From NCBI RefSeq assembly GCF_036324505.1, contig NC_086363.1:7568655-7632654 (forward strand): a stretch of DNA of 64,000 nucleotides, read 5' to 3'. The DNA comes from Eleginops maclovinus. Taxonomy: Eukaryota; Chordata; Actinopteri; Perciformes; Eleginopidae. Shown here in pieces: positions 13,000-25,931 of the stretch; the first letter of the stretch is position 1, and each line of letters opens with the position of its first letter. Below the pieces are notes generated by a model. The model saw only the letters and a list, made by a program, of their open reading frames with translations, was not told the DNA's origin and ran no database searches. The position numbers and the translations under genes are program-made.

Positions 13000-15940
13000 C
13001 AACCTCTGCTGGACTTGGTCAAATAGTAGTTGTGAATAATGTTACACTGTATGATTCATTAAGTACCAATGAGAATGTGGCGTTCTTGGTATCCAGCTTA
13101 ACAATAGCTTTGACTTTCATATGATCAGCTGCACCAAAGTTGATTTAAAACAACTCTTAAATATTTCCTATTTCGGTGCAGATTATGTTGCTTTCTTGGA
13201 AAACACACCACCCTGCATGCATACAGGTTGAAGTAAATTGAAAGAAATTATTTGTCTGTTCCCGACCTCCATACCTTTTTTATAAACGCACAAATTAGCC
13301 TTCTTTCACATCAAGGCTGGCTATTGTTAATCATCATGCTGAAATATTGGCTGATATACATGTAAACTAGGTTTCAGAGTGCATATTCATTGAACTCTGT
13401 CAAAATAATTCACACTCAAATCAGACAACGTTTTTGCAGTCCATGTTTTTGATGTATTATAATAATAAAATTATATTTCAATTGTACAAACGTGATGGTT
13501 GGTGTTTCACTCTTGTTTTTTTTTAGTCTCTGATAGATAATCCACTAAAAAGCTCAAGTTGGGAGAGCTAAAGGTAGGGGAAACAAAAACAACACTATAG
13601 TCCTTGGAGACTTACTGAAGCACTTTCAAAAACATTTGGTTAGGCATGCCGGATAATTAGCCCACTCGAAAGAGCTCTTCCTGGCTGTAACTATCAGGTG
13701 CTACACAATGGCTATCAACATCTCTTTTCCCACTACTTTTCTTTTTCTTATAGCATTGCCAAGTTGGCTTCATTCCAGTCAAAATATTTTGGCTGGAAAA
13801 GCAGCTTGCTGAGAAACCACAGCCCTGCAGATAGAGTAATGTCTAGTTAGCGGGGTTTACATTATTTCTATGGCATATAATTTACGACTGGTATTGTAAA
13901 ACCTCTTGAACCTGAACATAGTTTCTGGTCACACAGTAGAAAGTCTATGATCTAGTTTGCTTATATGCAATGTCACCAAAAGAGGGCAGTGCTTCCCAAG
14001 GGTTTCAGCTGTAGATGCTCGAACTCATTGAGTCAAATGCACACCTTTCTCTGCAAAACAACTTTATTATGGGGTGAATTAAATGATGGATGCATGACAT
14101 TGGTTCAGACACACTTTGAAAAGATCGTCACCTCTTTATCCACGTGTGCGCAGTACATTTCAAGTGGTTTAGCTGTACAGTGTGTGTTTTGTGTAAAACA
14201 AAAAAAAGGTTTCCCTAAAATTAATATCCTAATTTTTACTTTAACTCAACAAATAGTTTCTAGCTGTTTTATCTCCTGTGATTGAAGCGCCTTCACTCTT
14301 CCTGTCAGTGATTGGGACGGACCGGTTTCACATTCCTGAGATCTCTCCCTTTTTCCTGGAGTTGGTGTGAGGGTGTAAAGGTGAACTGCTTTTCGGTGGA
14401 CACTGAGTTCAAGCACATGGTGACCAGACTCCCACTTTGAGACCTCCCTTTATCTTGTAAGTTATGTAGGATTTTGCTCGGGATCGTCTGAATAAAATTT
14501 AAACCGTTCTGATTTAGACTTTAATGCCTCTAGGAGTTGTTATATATCGGCCTAGTTTGTCCGTTTTGTTACATGGTAGTGATAGTTAAATCTGACCTAC
14601 AGGCCTTTTGGGACTTGCATATCAACACATTACTGATGTGGCAGAGACCAGCTGCAGCAGAAGAGCCTGTCTGACTTCAGACTGCTTTGGAAAGCACGAC
14701 TAAAAAGATTTATCAGAGCCATAAATAGAAGTAGACATACTTTAGTACTCTCATTTGGGAGACGTTGCCAGTCTTTAAAAAGAGAAGTCACCCCATTTAT
14801 AAGATGACGGTTTGTCTAAATGTGGCCTACTTTTGCTCTGTAAGACTTTGGGCGTTACAAAAAAGATTTCCCTCTTCCACAACTCGTAAAACGGTGGAAC
14901 TCACTCAGGATAAAGTTTCTTTAACCTCTTGAAGGGAAGAAAGGAAAATATTGGAGTGACTGAGTTTAGCTCCTCTCGGAAATCTGTCTTTCTTCTTCCT
15001 CCTCACTACCTGTTCTTTGCTGCTGTGCTCTTTCCTGTTGTCATGCAGAAATCTGAATTCATCATACAATTCCTTCCTTACGTTAATGTTGATCAACGTC
15101 AGAAAGATTTTCATGTGCGACGAAGAAGAGCGTTTTGTTTAGCATTCTCCAACATAGTTTCACACACTTTGGGAAACCAGAGCTCTGCTGTTGGTGCGGT
15201 TTTCTCGGTAGGCGCACACAAGCATGCAATGAGACTCTGTTTCACATCCTCCTTTTTATTGACAGGAAAACAGTCTGTATTTTTCCTGACTAGAATTATG
15301 ACTTCCAGCACAACACACAGAGGCTTTCATTTTATAACACAGTTAATATTGTCCTACATTTCGAAGATACATGTAGTGCTGCCAAGATACATAAAGAAAC
15401 GTCACATTGTTTATTCAGACTAGTTTCAAATATCTATGCCTCTCTAGCCTTTGTTGGGTTTCTTGAAGCAAGAAGTTGTGTGAATGTACTGACGGTCAGA
15501 TGTAGGCCTTCAGATGATGGATAATTGTAATAAGACTACAGCAGATTAACAGCCAGGTGCACTTGGACATCAGGAGATTCATATCCAGTTGCCAGAGGAA
15601 CAGGGATTGTAAAATATTTCAACATATTTGTAAAAACAATCAATTCTCTTAAAAATGCATCAACTCTGATACTGTGTCACTTATAACACCTGAACGCGAA
15701 TGGAGAAATATGAACAGTGTGCTAAAAGTAACAGAGGTTCCCATAAATGGCTTAAAGTAATACAAACGCAGTTTAAAAAATAAGCTATAGCCAAATGGTT
15801 AAAAAGTCCATTCAAGTGGCAGTAGTATGAATGCAATCTAAACCAATAGAAATATTGACAGTTCAATTTGATGAAGCGTTTTGATCATGAATCCAATTTT
15901 GTATGACTTTTGTATTTAATTAGCATCCAGTTCAAAATCA
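13000..15940. other. sod2 downstream, no gene seen
   Basis: A/T-rich intergenic sequence. Short open frames are present, but none has splice context or recognisable protein similarity. Confidence 0.6.
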
Positions 15941-15949
15941 ATTTCAACT

Positions 15950-16130
15950 TGAAGGGAACTCAATGAGCTGACCAAGCCCTATCTCGCATTGTTTAGAAAA
16001 TTCCAAATGTTTTTGTTCCCTATCCAATGGTTTCTCCCTTTACACATGCCACACCCTTCCACAAAACTTCATGAAGATTGGGCCAGCTGTTTTTCCGTAG
16101 TCCTGTAAACACACAAACAGGCCAAACTGA
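15950..16130 (+). repeat. diverged teleost interspersed repeat fragment
   Basis: The phrase acaaaacttcatgaagattg followed by a tgtttttccgtagtcctgtaaacacacaaac-like stretch (split here) matches a wording I recognise as very common in fish genomes. The family name is not certain. Confidence 0.4.
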
Positions 16131-16518
16131 AAACAAAATGAACGTATTTGTGAAATTATGGGTGAGGTCTGGAATGACGTGCCATACTGAATTCACACTT
16201 GCAGAGAAAGATTACTTATAATTATCCTCAAAGCAAATCTGATATCCAAGCTCTGCATACGTACTTGTCATATGACTTCTTCTTGAAGGGAAGTCTTCAG
16301 TCTCCAGCCCTTGCAGCTTTGTCATCACATTTCCAGGCTCCAGACGATCCTCCGCCTTGCAAAGCTGTCCCTCATTGTTCCCCGATGTGAACTGCTTGTG
16401 CTGTGTGCCTACACAAGCTGTCATTGTCCCATTTGGACTGGAAAGCCTATATAAAAAGTGAAGTGTCAACATTGGGGAGGTAAAACTTTCCAGTATTTGA
16501 GTCCGTTGTTCCTGGCAG

Positions 16519-16632
16519 AGAGGGCGGCGAAGCTAAATTCGGGGCACCCGTTTGGGTCTGAGCCCGAGCCTGAGTGCTTTGGAGAGGGAGCTCTGCACCA
16601 GGCACTGAGAGCCAGGAACCAGACTTCAGTGG
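16519..16632 (+). other. possible orphan exon
   Basis: A 114-nt open segment, richer in G/C than its surroundings, between a TGGCAG acceptor-like site and a GTAAGA donor, symmetric phase 1-1. It would encode RAAKLNSGHPFGSEPEPE and then CFGEGALHQALRARNQTSVG. I do not recognise the peptide, and no partner exons were found nearby, so it may be chance. Confidence 0.2.
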
Positions 16633-16699
16633 GTAAGAGGCAGCAGGGGTTTGTGGGAAGCTTTTGATACCTCAGCCTGACAGGGTGATTGATTCATCA

Positions 16700-19600
16700 C
16701 GGCTTCCCAAAACACCAGACAGACAGAAGAGCATCCCCGAGGGCTTGAATAATGTAAAGGTGGATACATTACATTTCATCAGCTCTGTGTGACTTCTGCC
16801 TCTGTTTGTGTTCTCATCTGAGCGTTAACTAGTCTACATCTGAACATCAGCTTACTGTAAAGAAGGGAGGTGAGAAGATTGTTTTGGCAAGAAGGCGTAA
16901 CTGTGTCTGGTTAATTCTTCTCAGTTATATAACAGTCGCTTGCATCAGTGAGTCAAAAGGCTTGTGGACATCGTTCAGGAAACAGAGTGTGATAAATCAC
17001 TGCAAGCTCGAGGTCATTTAGGTTTATGTGGGATTGATCCAGGCTTGGAAAATCCACTAGGAGATCACTGACTTTGTCTAGAAAAATACTCTCCTCACTG
17101 CCAAATGTAGCTCATGCACGGATACAAACTAAAGCCTAAGATCCTTGTGTCCATAAAATGAACAATAATTGCTCATATTTATTCTCAATAAGTGTAATTT
17201 CAGCGCTGGTTTATGGATAATTTTACAGACTTCCAAATTAGTGAAACTGGAGCTGAATCTTTAAAGCTTAGAAGTGAAAAACTTTAAGACTCAGACAGGT
17301 TGTTTCAGTGTTTTTCCTTCCACAATATTTTCTCCTTCCATATTCATACTTTCTATTTCCATATCCATACTTTCTGAAGCTGCCTTCTCCATTTCTCTAT
17401 TATTCCTCTTGGCAAATACTGTTGGATTCTGATTCAAAAAACTTATTGGATTCAATAAAGGGAGCGGATGCGTTTTTCAGAATTTGGCCATCTTTTCTCA
17501 TCTTTTGCTTAGAGTCAGCAGGAAGCAAATCCTCCTTGGCCGGCTCACAGGATGTCAGAGAAAAAAAGTATCTGACGGATACCCAAATACTAGAAAGTCA
17601 CATAATTCAATAAGGTGCCTTCAAATTGCATCAGAATTAACTTCCTAGCCACACTGGAGAAGTCCCTGCTGTATGTAGCATCCACCGTGTTGTAATGAAA
17701 ACAAGTCAAATAAAAAATAAATATAACCATAAAACACACAACCTTTGTCCAGGTATCCACAGAAATGGATGAAAGTGTCAGACTGTAGCAATCGAGGCAG
17801 CGTCTTTGGTTTCTTTCATAGGAATGTCACAAAACAATAAAAGTTGCCATTTATTACAATGTTCCTGAGGCAGTTACTGCTGATTTACTAGAATATGATC
17901 CTACCTTTATGCCACAATGAGTAGGATTTGTCAGATGCGCTTTGTTAACACAACATCCAAAGTTTGTTGCTCCTCTGCTGCTCGACAGGTTTCACTTTTC
18001 GCTGTGAGTTGAGAGCCAACCCCTTATTCAGTTCCCCATATTACTGGTTAGTAACGAGCTTTGTTCACTTGGATTTTGCCATTTTTGTAGTTTCCTTTTT
18101 GATTTCCCCTTGTGATTTAGCACCCAGTTGCTATGGTTTATAAAGATTGACACCGAAGGCAGGATCTCTGCAGATACACACACTTCCACACACTCCTATT
18201 GAGCCATAAGTGATGAGTGACAGGTTATTATTGCACGATTATATACATTGTTTTTTAAGAAAATCTTTCTCGTAGTGCCTTCAAACTAGAGATTATTCTT
18301 AAACGGCAGACATTTCATCTGTTCTAGGACGATGCAGCATCAGCAGGAAAGAGTTGTTTGGAAATATACAATCTAGTGACCACTTCTGTTTACAGGCCTG
18401 GTTAGTTATAGCAAAGAGTATATTTAAAGACGTGATTGAGTTTATTTTTTCATGTACCTCCTTTTTGGCTCTGTGCAGTGTGTGTTTATAGTACATCTGT
18501 TTCTGCGTGACTATGCATAGAGCTGCCCTGACATGGTTTTAGCTCCAATAGCACTTATATATATCACTTAGATGCACATGTCCTCTAAGAAATGATCCAA
18601 TGTTTATAAAATCTCTGATGCCCACAAGAAAGCTGCAAGTTCAAAGAACTTACCATATCAAATGACTATCAGGTGGGTATCAGATTCGACTTTGTGTGGA
18701 CAAGACTCTCAAGATTATGGAAAACTGACCTGATTCAAAAGGAGCCTAAGTGTGTTGGAGACTTGAAATGTCACTTTTAACTTTTTAACACTGGCTTAAA
18801 TTCCCACGCTTAAACAATTAAACAACTCAACAGGCATCAGTGTTAAAGTGGTCGGATCATAGATCAGAAAGGATCCCCCCAGCATTTAAGCGGGGCCTCA
18901 CCAGCCTGTGACATGTCTCCTAATTCTCCCAAAATATAGCTATAAAAGAAAGACAAGTTTATGGACTGAAGACTGCAAACTAGTTCTAGCCAAGAGCTTG
19001 ATTTGCAATGATATACTCGCACAACATCCTGTACTGGCTGAGATTTATATCCAACAGCATTTGCAATAAAGTTATATATTTAAGCTAAAAAGGCTTGAAA
19101 AAGAATGTGCGTCTCCCCTCCATGGATTTAGATCCACTCAAAAGAGATGGAGTTCTTCCTTGGTCCATGATAAATCCTTCCACCAAATCTTTTTAAACAT
19201 TGAAAAACATACAAACCAAATCAAAAAACATAATCTTCGTGGAGCTGATAAAAGTATTTGTATACATAGGAACATATAAATCTAAAAATGTATCAGTTGC
19301 TTATTCGGAACATTTATCTTTGATTTTGTAACAAATGTGAACTATAACTGCTGACATTAAACCAAGTGACATTTCAGCTATGAACCCGACCAATGGCATT
19401 TGATCCAAGTATTATGTGAATTCAAAGAAGGTGCTGTTCCTTATTTGCCAATGCATTGAGCTGTGTATGCACAATTTCTCTCTTAACCTTTACCAATGCA
19501 CTGTGGAAAGCTGGCTTTGTTAGCTGCAGCAGCAGACGGTTTTCTGGGAAGGTGAACTGAAGGATCTCCTTATAGCACATTGGCTGGAAAACAAGCCCTT

Positions 19601-22600
19601 TGAGAGACATGCACACGGGACAAATAACACTAAAATCCCAGAGACCTTAAACTGAAATAGAATCACACAGTTTTTATGAAACAAGTGTGTTTTATAATTC
19701 AATATTCCCATATTCAAGTGCATAATACACCTTTTCTACATCAGAATTTGCCATTTTAAACTGAAAATCCAACATTAAATATGCACTTCCCACTGCCGTT
19801 GGTTGGCGTGCAGAGGTGAGAAAGAAAAGACAAGCTATTACTTTCATTGCAACACCATTAAAGTCTCTAGAAGGAGTTTGTTTACAAGATTGCGTTGTTG
19901 TGTACAAGTCAACGTGTGTAGCCTCTCTTTGCCTTTTAAAGTGTAAGGACACGTCATACAAGCTTATTCGTTTTAAGTACCGACTTGATGATGTAAATTA
20001 ATGTAAAGTTTCCTGGATGGTCACCATCAGATCAAACAGGATGTCCAATGTCCTGGATTCTGAAAATATTCATAGAAAACTACTCATTGACGTGTTGTGG
20101 CATTCAATGATTATATAACACCATATGCATAATGAAATCATGCTGCACAGAAAAGGCGGCTGTCTGAATCCATCAGTATCCATTCATCATTGGGGCCTGT
20201 TATATTTCATTGTCCGTCTAAACCTGGTCTAAACACATCTCCACATGGAAAACTAGGAGCAAAAACCAGAGTGGAAAAGATGACTGCGTCACAACAGAAG
20301 GTAATTTGAAAATAGGAGAAAGAAAAAATGACTTGAGTTTAAAAGCTACTTCAAATTTCCCAACGGTAGATTTTTCACCTCCTGTCCGACAGATTTTAAA
20401 AAAAGAATAGAAAAGATAAGTTTCCCATGAACACATCTGACGAGGTTTCCAATCTAAGTAGAGACCTTTGGCTGTTGTTTTTCCTTCTCTTATGTATCTC
20501 CTTTCCTCCTCTTCTTTCACCTGCTATAGGTCTGTATACCGTCTGTCTAACCCTAACCTCTGTGTACAGGTGGGAATGATGTCTGAAATGGCGACTAAAA
20601 ACAAAGACAAACTATTGTCCAAAATCAGAGAGAATGTCTAAAATGCAGCTCTGTGACAACATCCAGCCTTTGTTTTTTTGTTTGTTTTAAACCCTTGAAT
20701 GTGGCATGAAGTATTGGTTGCTCATGGGGATGGAAGAAGAAAAGAGGCCGGAGAGGATGTGGCAGGAGAGAAGATCTGGATAAAATCAATTTACATTTGT
20801 ACATAAATGTATTTGTTGAATTGCACTGCATTTTATAATACGAGCAGAGCTGACAGTGAAGAGGTGAAATTAAGCCAGTTATATAAAAGATCAAACTGCT
20901 GTTATGTTGACGGCAGGTTTAATATTCTTGTTTGTGTGTTTCTATGTGTGTGTGATGGAGATTCTCACTGCCAGGGGATTTTCCATAGTCGCTGCTGTAT
21001 TCAGAAACAGATGCATTATTGGCAGTCGGACCAGTAGTCGGTAGAAAGATTTAGAAAAATATTCCCTCAAAGCATTCTTCCCTCTGTCCCAGCTTAATTC
21101 ACGCTCCCACTTTCTCACTGCCGTTCCTTCTTCTGATGCAGCCTGCTCAAATACACAGATTCTGCTTGTTGATTTCACCCCCACAGCAATGTTTAACTCC
21201 CAGTCTCAACCCCGTTTCTCCTCTCGTTCCTCCACTTTTTCATTTCTGGATTAAGCTTTTTCTGTCTCGTTTCACAACAAACATCCGTGATTCATGTCTG
21301 GACTTAGAGGGAATTGTTTCCTGCCATCTGAATTCTTCCACTTTCATGTCATTTGTTCATTAATTCAGGACAGATTTACTTAATTCATCCTTGCTCCTTT
21401 CCTATGTTCTGTCTGTTTCTCCCGCCATCCCTCCCTCCCTCTGCTGCTGTCCATGTGAGGTGATTCAGCATCAGTGTACGTCTTTAACACATGAGTGACC
21501 TCATCCTCACACATCTGCCGCAGTGTTTTACCCACCAGGGCACCGTGGAGAGCCTCAGCCATCTGCAGGGGTTATGGTCAACACATGAAAACATACACTC
21601 TTGATTAATGAATTGACACGGTGTTCACATAATAATCCATTCAGAGAGAAGAGTACTACACTTTTCATTTTTCACACAGCAGGGGCATGAAGTCTGCAAG
21701 CTGTACACACACACATAGATACACACATACACACAAGTAATTCATTTCATATTGACAGTGGATTTTCAATAGTTTTCAACATTTCACCAGCTTTTTATTG
21801 CCTAATTAGAGGCAGCAGACAGAACTTGGGGGAGTTGGTTTTATTATTCTGTTAGTTTGTAACTACACGCAACCCTTTTCATGTAACACATTGCTACTAA
21901 GATATATTGATAAGTGCAGATTTCTATTAATTAGCACTCACATCAATAAAGTTTTCCTGCTGACGGTTACTGCATACATTCAATCATGCATACCGTATGA
22001 TACAACGTCACTGTACAGTAAGGACGACAACCTCCATCAGCGTCCTATGTCGTTCCACTGTTGTCCCTCCAATGAGCTTCTATTGTTGGCTGTCCTGTCT
22101 GCAGCCAGCCAGTCAGCCAGCTCCTGTTGTGATGCGACTTTTCCATCCAGAGCGGTGGGACTTAGTCAATCAGCCCTAGAAGAGCGGGGCCGGTTCGTTC
22201 ACACCATCTCCTGACTCCACTCTCAAGGAAGTCATTCTTTTTTTTCCTTCTTTTTTTATGCGGAGTGATTAACAATACACTGAGTAAAAATATTGCCTTG
22301 GAAGCTCTTTGGGAAACTGCACTCTAAAGTTTCCATGTATGACTTCTCTTTCGTATGAGATGCCTTTTCAAGATGTGATGTTATTTATTTATTTAAAAAA
22401 GCCACAGATTTAGTGGTAAAATGATCCTGTCTGGGATACATGCTGCATCTTTTAACGCCTGGAATATGCTTTCAAGACTGGGCCAATTACTGATGCAACC
22501 ACAGCCAACCACTCGTACCATTGAGGCCATTCCTTTATAACATACTTACCATAAAATGCAAGTTTAGAGCTTATGTTCTTTAAGGTGTTGTTTTTTTTTA

Positions 22601-24440
22601 GGGCTGTTGTAAAGAAAAAAGTTGTAACGCTCTGGGTATCCCAGTACAAAAATCTGCTTTTCCATGTCATGGATTTATATTCACTTATATTGATATCTTC
22701 CATTTATTATCGGTTGTTTCTTGACACATTTCATGTGTTATTTATCTTAGGGCGCAGTCTGATTTGGTTGTCAGGTTGGGTCACTTTAGCTGGATTTCAG
22801 GGGAAAAAAGGGGCATGTGTTTGGCACCTTAAGCAAGAAGGCCGCAAAGCAATGTCTATCTTCAATCCCAGTTACATATAAAAGATATTGGGCGACTATG
22901 ATGTCTTAACCAAGCATTCCTTTCGTTCCTTGAGTCGAGTTTAATCATGATTGAATGTGCTTTGGTTTCTTGTCAATTGTGTTTGTGTCACATGTGTTTG
23001 CAGCGTATGCCTGCACACACGTAAGTACTTGTGTTCTTTTATTCCCTCATCTGTTACTGTCCCTCTGTGCATAAATAAATCTAATCCCATAAGTGCTTTC
23101 AAATGACAGTAAAATGATAAGTATCAACGTCTATCATAAGCACAACGAGAAGACCGGTTAAATCTTTAAAAGCTACCGACTATGAATCCAGATGTTTTGT
23201 GTTGTTGTGCTCTCTGTTTCTCTGTCTCCTCAGCCACTGGCACAAGCGTGTAACAGTTACGACCCCAAAGAGTCAGACAGGGCGGGACTTAGTACAAAAA
23301 ACTCATGGAAAAGGAGGCAAACCTCAAAGAAAAATGAGAGCAAAATGTTTCATTCACTGAGTCTAGCGGTGGTCAAGCAGCGTTTGCAAACGATTCTTCT
23401 CATTGGTTTGAACTTGCGTGGAGCACCAGATGAGTTTTGACATGTAGGACAACACAATGGGGCATGAAAACATCGATTTAGCACGCCTTTTGGCTGTCGA
23501 CCTGCTGACACCATCTCAGTGATCCTGGTTGAAGTATGTGGTGCTCTAACAGGTTTAAACAAATGCTAATAATGATTTGCAATGAAAACATCAGGCCAAG
23601 GCTGATTGACTTTGAGGGACCACAGCAGCTAGAAGCCTGATTCAATAGCCCGGAGACATATGGAGATAAATTCCAACAGAGTAACGCACATAATCCACCT
23701 TCATCCAACACATGGCAACAAGGAATAAGTCATCTTTCAGCTTTTCTCAGGTCAATAAAGGAAAAGGAGAGAGAGGCATAATAAACCAAAACAGTTTCCA
23801 TACCGCGCTCACATGCAGAGACGTGTCTGCTTTACGTTACGCAGCAAGCCTGTCCTTCTTTTATTGTGTGTTTACATTTTAAACCTTTCTGATGACTTCA
23901 CGCTTGTTTTATTGAATGCATGATATTTGATGTAACATCCCATCAAATTACCTAATGATATAAATGTTTTACTACTCAATTAACAGTGCATTACAGGCTT
24001 TGAGTTAGACATGAGTCATTAATGCTGCTTTAGAATTAGGCAACCTCCTCATTCAAGTCAATGAGAGCTCTGTGTTGGTTTCCAGACAGAGGAGAACATG
24101 ATTTATATCTTGATAACTTTCCAGAAAAGCCAAATCTTGCTTCACAGGAGTAAAAATCACTATGCAGTATCTTGAGTCTGATAACTTTTCAAAATAAATG
24201 CACTGGTTCATATTTAATCTTCTCATTGGTAACGGTAGCAACACACCAACACAGCATCCTGTGTTTTAAAACAAGGAAAACCAAATAACTGTCCGTTTGC
24301 AGCAATGACGTCAGATTATTTTCACACAACAGATTTTTAGCATCAAGACAGATGTTAATAGGTTCCTAAGAACAGATTTAGTCAAAGTAAGTAACTTCTA
24401 AATGCCTTTGATGATTGGAAATGTTTATTTTATTTTTTTC
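16700..24440. other. intergenic interval, no gene supported
   Basis: A/T-rich sequence with only short open frames lacking splice context. One minus-strand frame at 21380-21562 is listed as a finding. Simple CA-rich runs occur near 21700-21735. Confidence 0.55.
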
Positions 24441-24455
24441 GACGTGAAAATGGAA

Positions 24456-24762
24456 CAGGAGTCAGCTGGAAGCAATTAGCTTAGCTTATCTTAGTTTATC
24501 TTAGCTATATTGTTTGTTTAAGTGGTATTAAACAGAAGGGTAAAGGCATGTAAACAGTTAGGCCGTCACAGTTTTTCTCTGCTACTAAACTGTATATTAA
24601 ATTAAGCTACACTGACCTCTCCAAGCTCTCATACATGATATAATATATTCTGATATATAGTCTGATCGTTGTATTGATCTTCTAATCTAACTCTTGGTAA
24701 GAAAGCAAATGAGCATATTTCCCCAAAATGTTGAACTATTTCTTTAAAGTTGAACAACTCTG
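24456..24762 (+). repeat. teleost repeat with ttagctta motif (3' part)
   Basis: Contains tandem ttagcttagctta-like units and ends in catatttccccaaaatgttg then aactatttcttta. This wording recurs in many fish genomes. A related copy lies at 39340-39995. Confidence 0.45.
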
Positions 24763-25416
24763 TGGTGTGAAAGTGTAAATGTGAGAGGAGAAACACATGA
24801 GTTACGAATGAAATTCAGCTACAACAGATTTCACCGCCATATGTGCACTTGACTCTCATAATGTTTGTGAGTGTTTTGGGTTGACTAAAGTCCTGTTAGA
24901 GCAGTATAAATATTGAAGGAGCCTTAATGACTATGATGAAATCATATTTTTGAACTCAACAATAGGGGCTATCGTATTGGAAAGATAACATGGAGAAATA
25001 ATGACGTCCATAACAATAAACCTGTCAGAAGTGGATACCCCTGCCAACACTGTGTTTTGATTATCAAGAAAAGCCGCTCCTGGCCTTGGCTGCCACTGGC
25101 ATGGACTTTTCCAATGACGCATTTATATCTGCTGCAAAGGATAATAATGGAGTAATAGAACATTTGAGCAACATGGCATCTGACAAGAGCAGTGGAGGTG
25201 ATTCGGTTAGTCTTAATGTGAAGTGTAACTAGGCCCGCGGTTCACACAGTGTGAGATGAGCTCAACATCAGAAAGCGGGATATAGTAATGTTAGTTAGCT
25301 TTTACTTAAAAACAAAAACATCCTAAATACATGTTTAGCCTTTGGGGTAACACTTTACTTTAAACCGCCCTATTTTATGGTTTAAAAGCATGATACACAT
25401 TTCATAAGGAATGGTT

Positions 25417-25931
25417 CACGGGTGTCCAAACTACAGCCCGGGGGCCAAATGCGGCCCACGACCCACTTTTAATTGGCCCTCAGCAAATGCTAAAAGTATA
25501 ATGGAATATGGCCCACATGTGAAGCTTGCGCTTTTCTGATATTGTACTTCTTAAATATGTAAGAATAATATATTACACAGTAGTATTCATGTGTTAATAA
25601 GACCAATCTTAAAGTTTAAACATGTTTCAAACAAATCATAGTTGATAAAAAAAAGCCTAATAACTTAATTACATAACAAACTTGAAATATTCCCTTCATC
25701 TTCTTCATCTGAAGCTCCTGTTTTAAGGAATGAGCTGCCAACTAAACAAATGAACCCTGATGGAGAGCTGTGATGTTTCTTAAAGCATATAAGAATAATT
25801 GACCTACTTTTGATTGATTTTGCTAACTAATAACTTCACTTATGAGGCGATATACCTCACCTGTAGTGTGGCGCCCAGCCCTTCATATGTTTTTCTTTGT
25901 GGCCCTCAGTGAAAAAGTTTGGACACCCCTG
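25417..25931. mobile_element. non-autonomous hAT-like element
   Basis: A 515-bp segment bounded by inverted ends: cacgggtgtccaaact on the left and agtttggacacccctg on the right, 15 of 16 bases complementary. Inside each end the GGCCC-rich phrases (ggccaaatgcggcccac and tgtggccctcag) recur. No transposase frame fits. I could not see a clean 8-bp target duplication. Confidence 0.6.
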
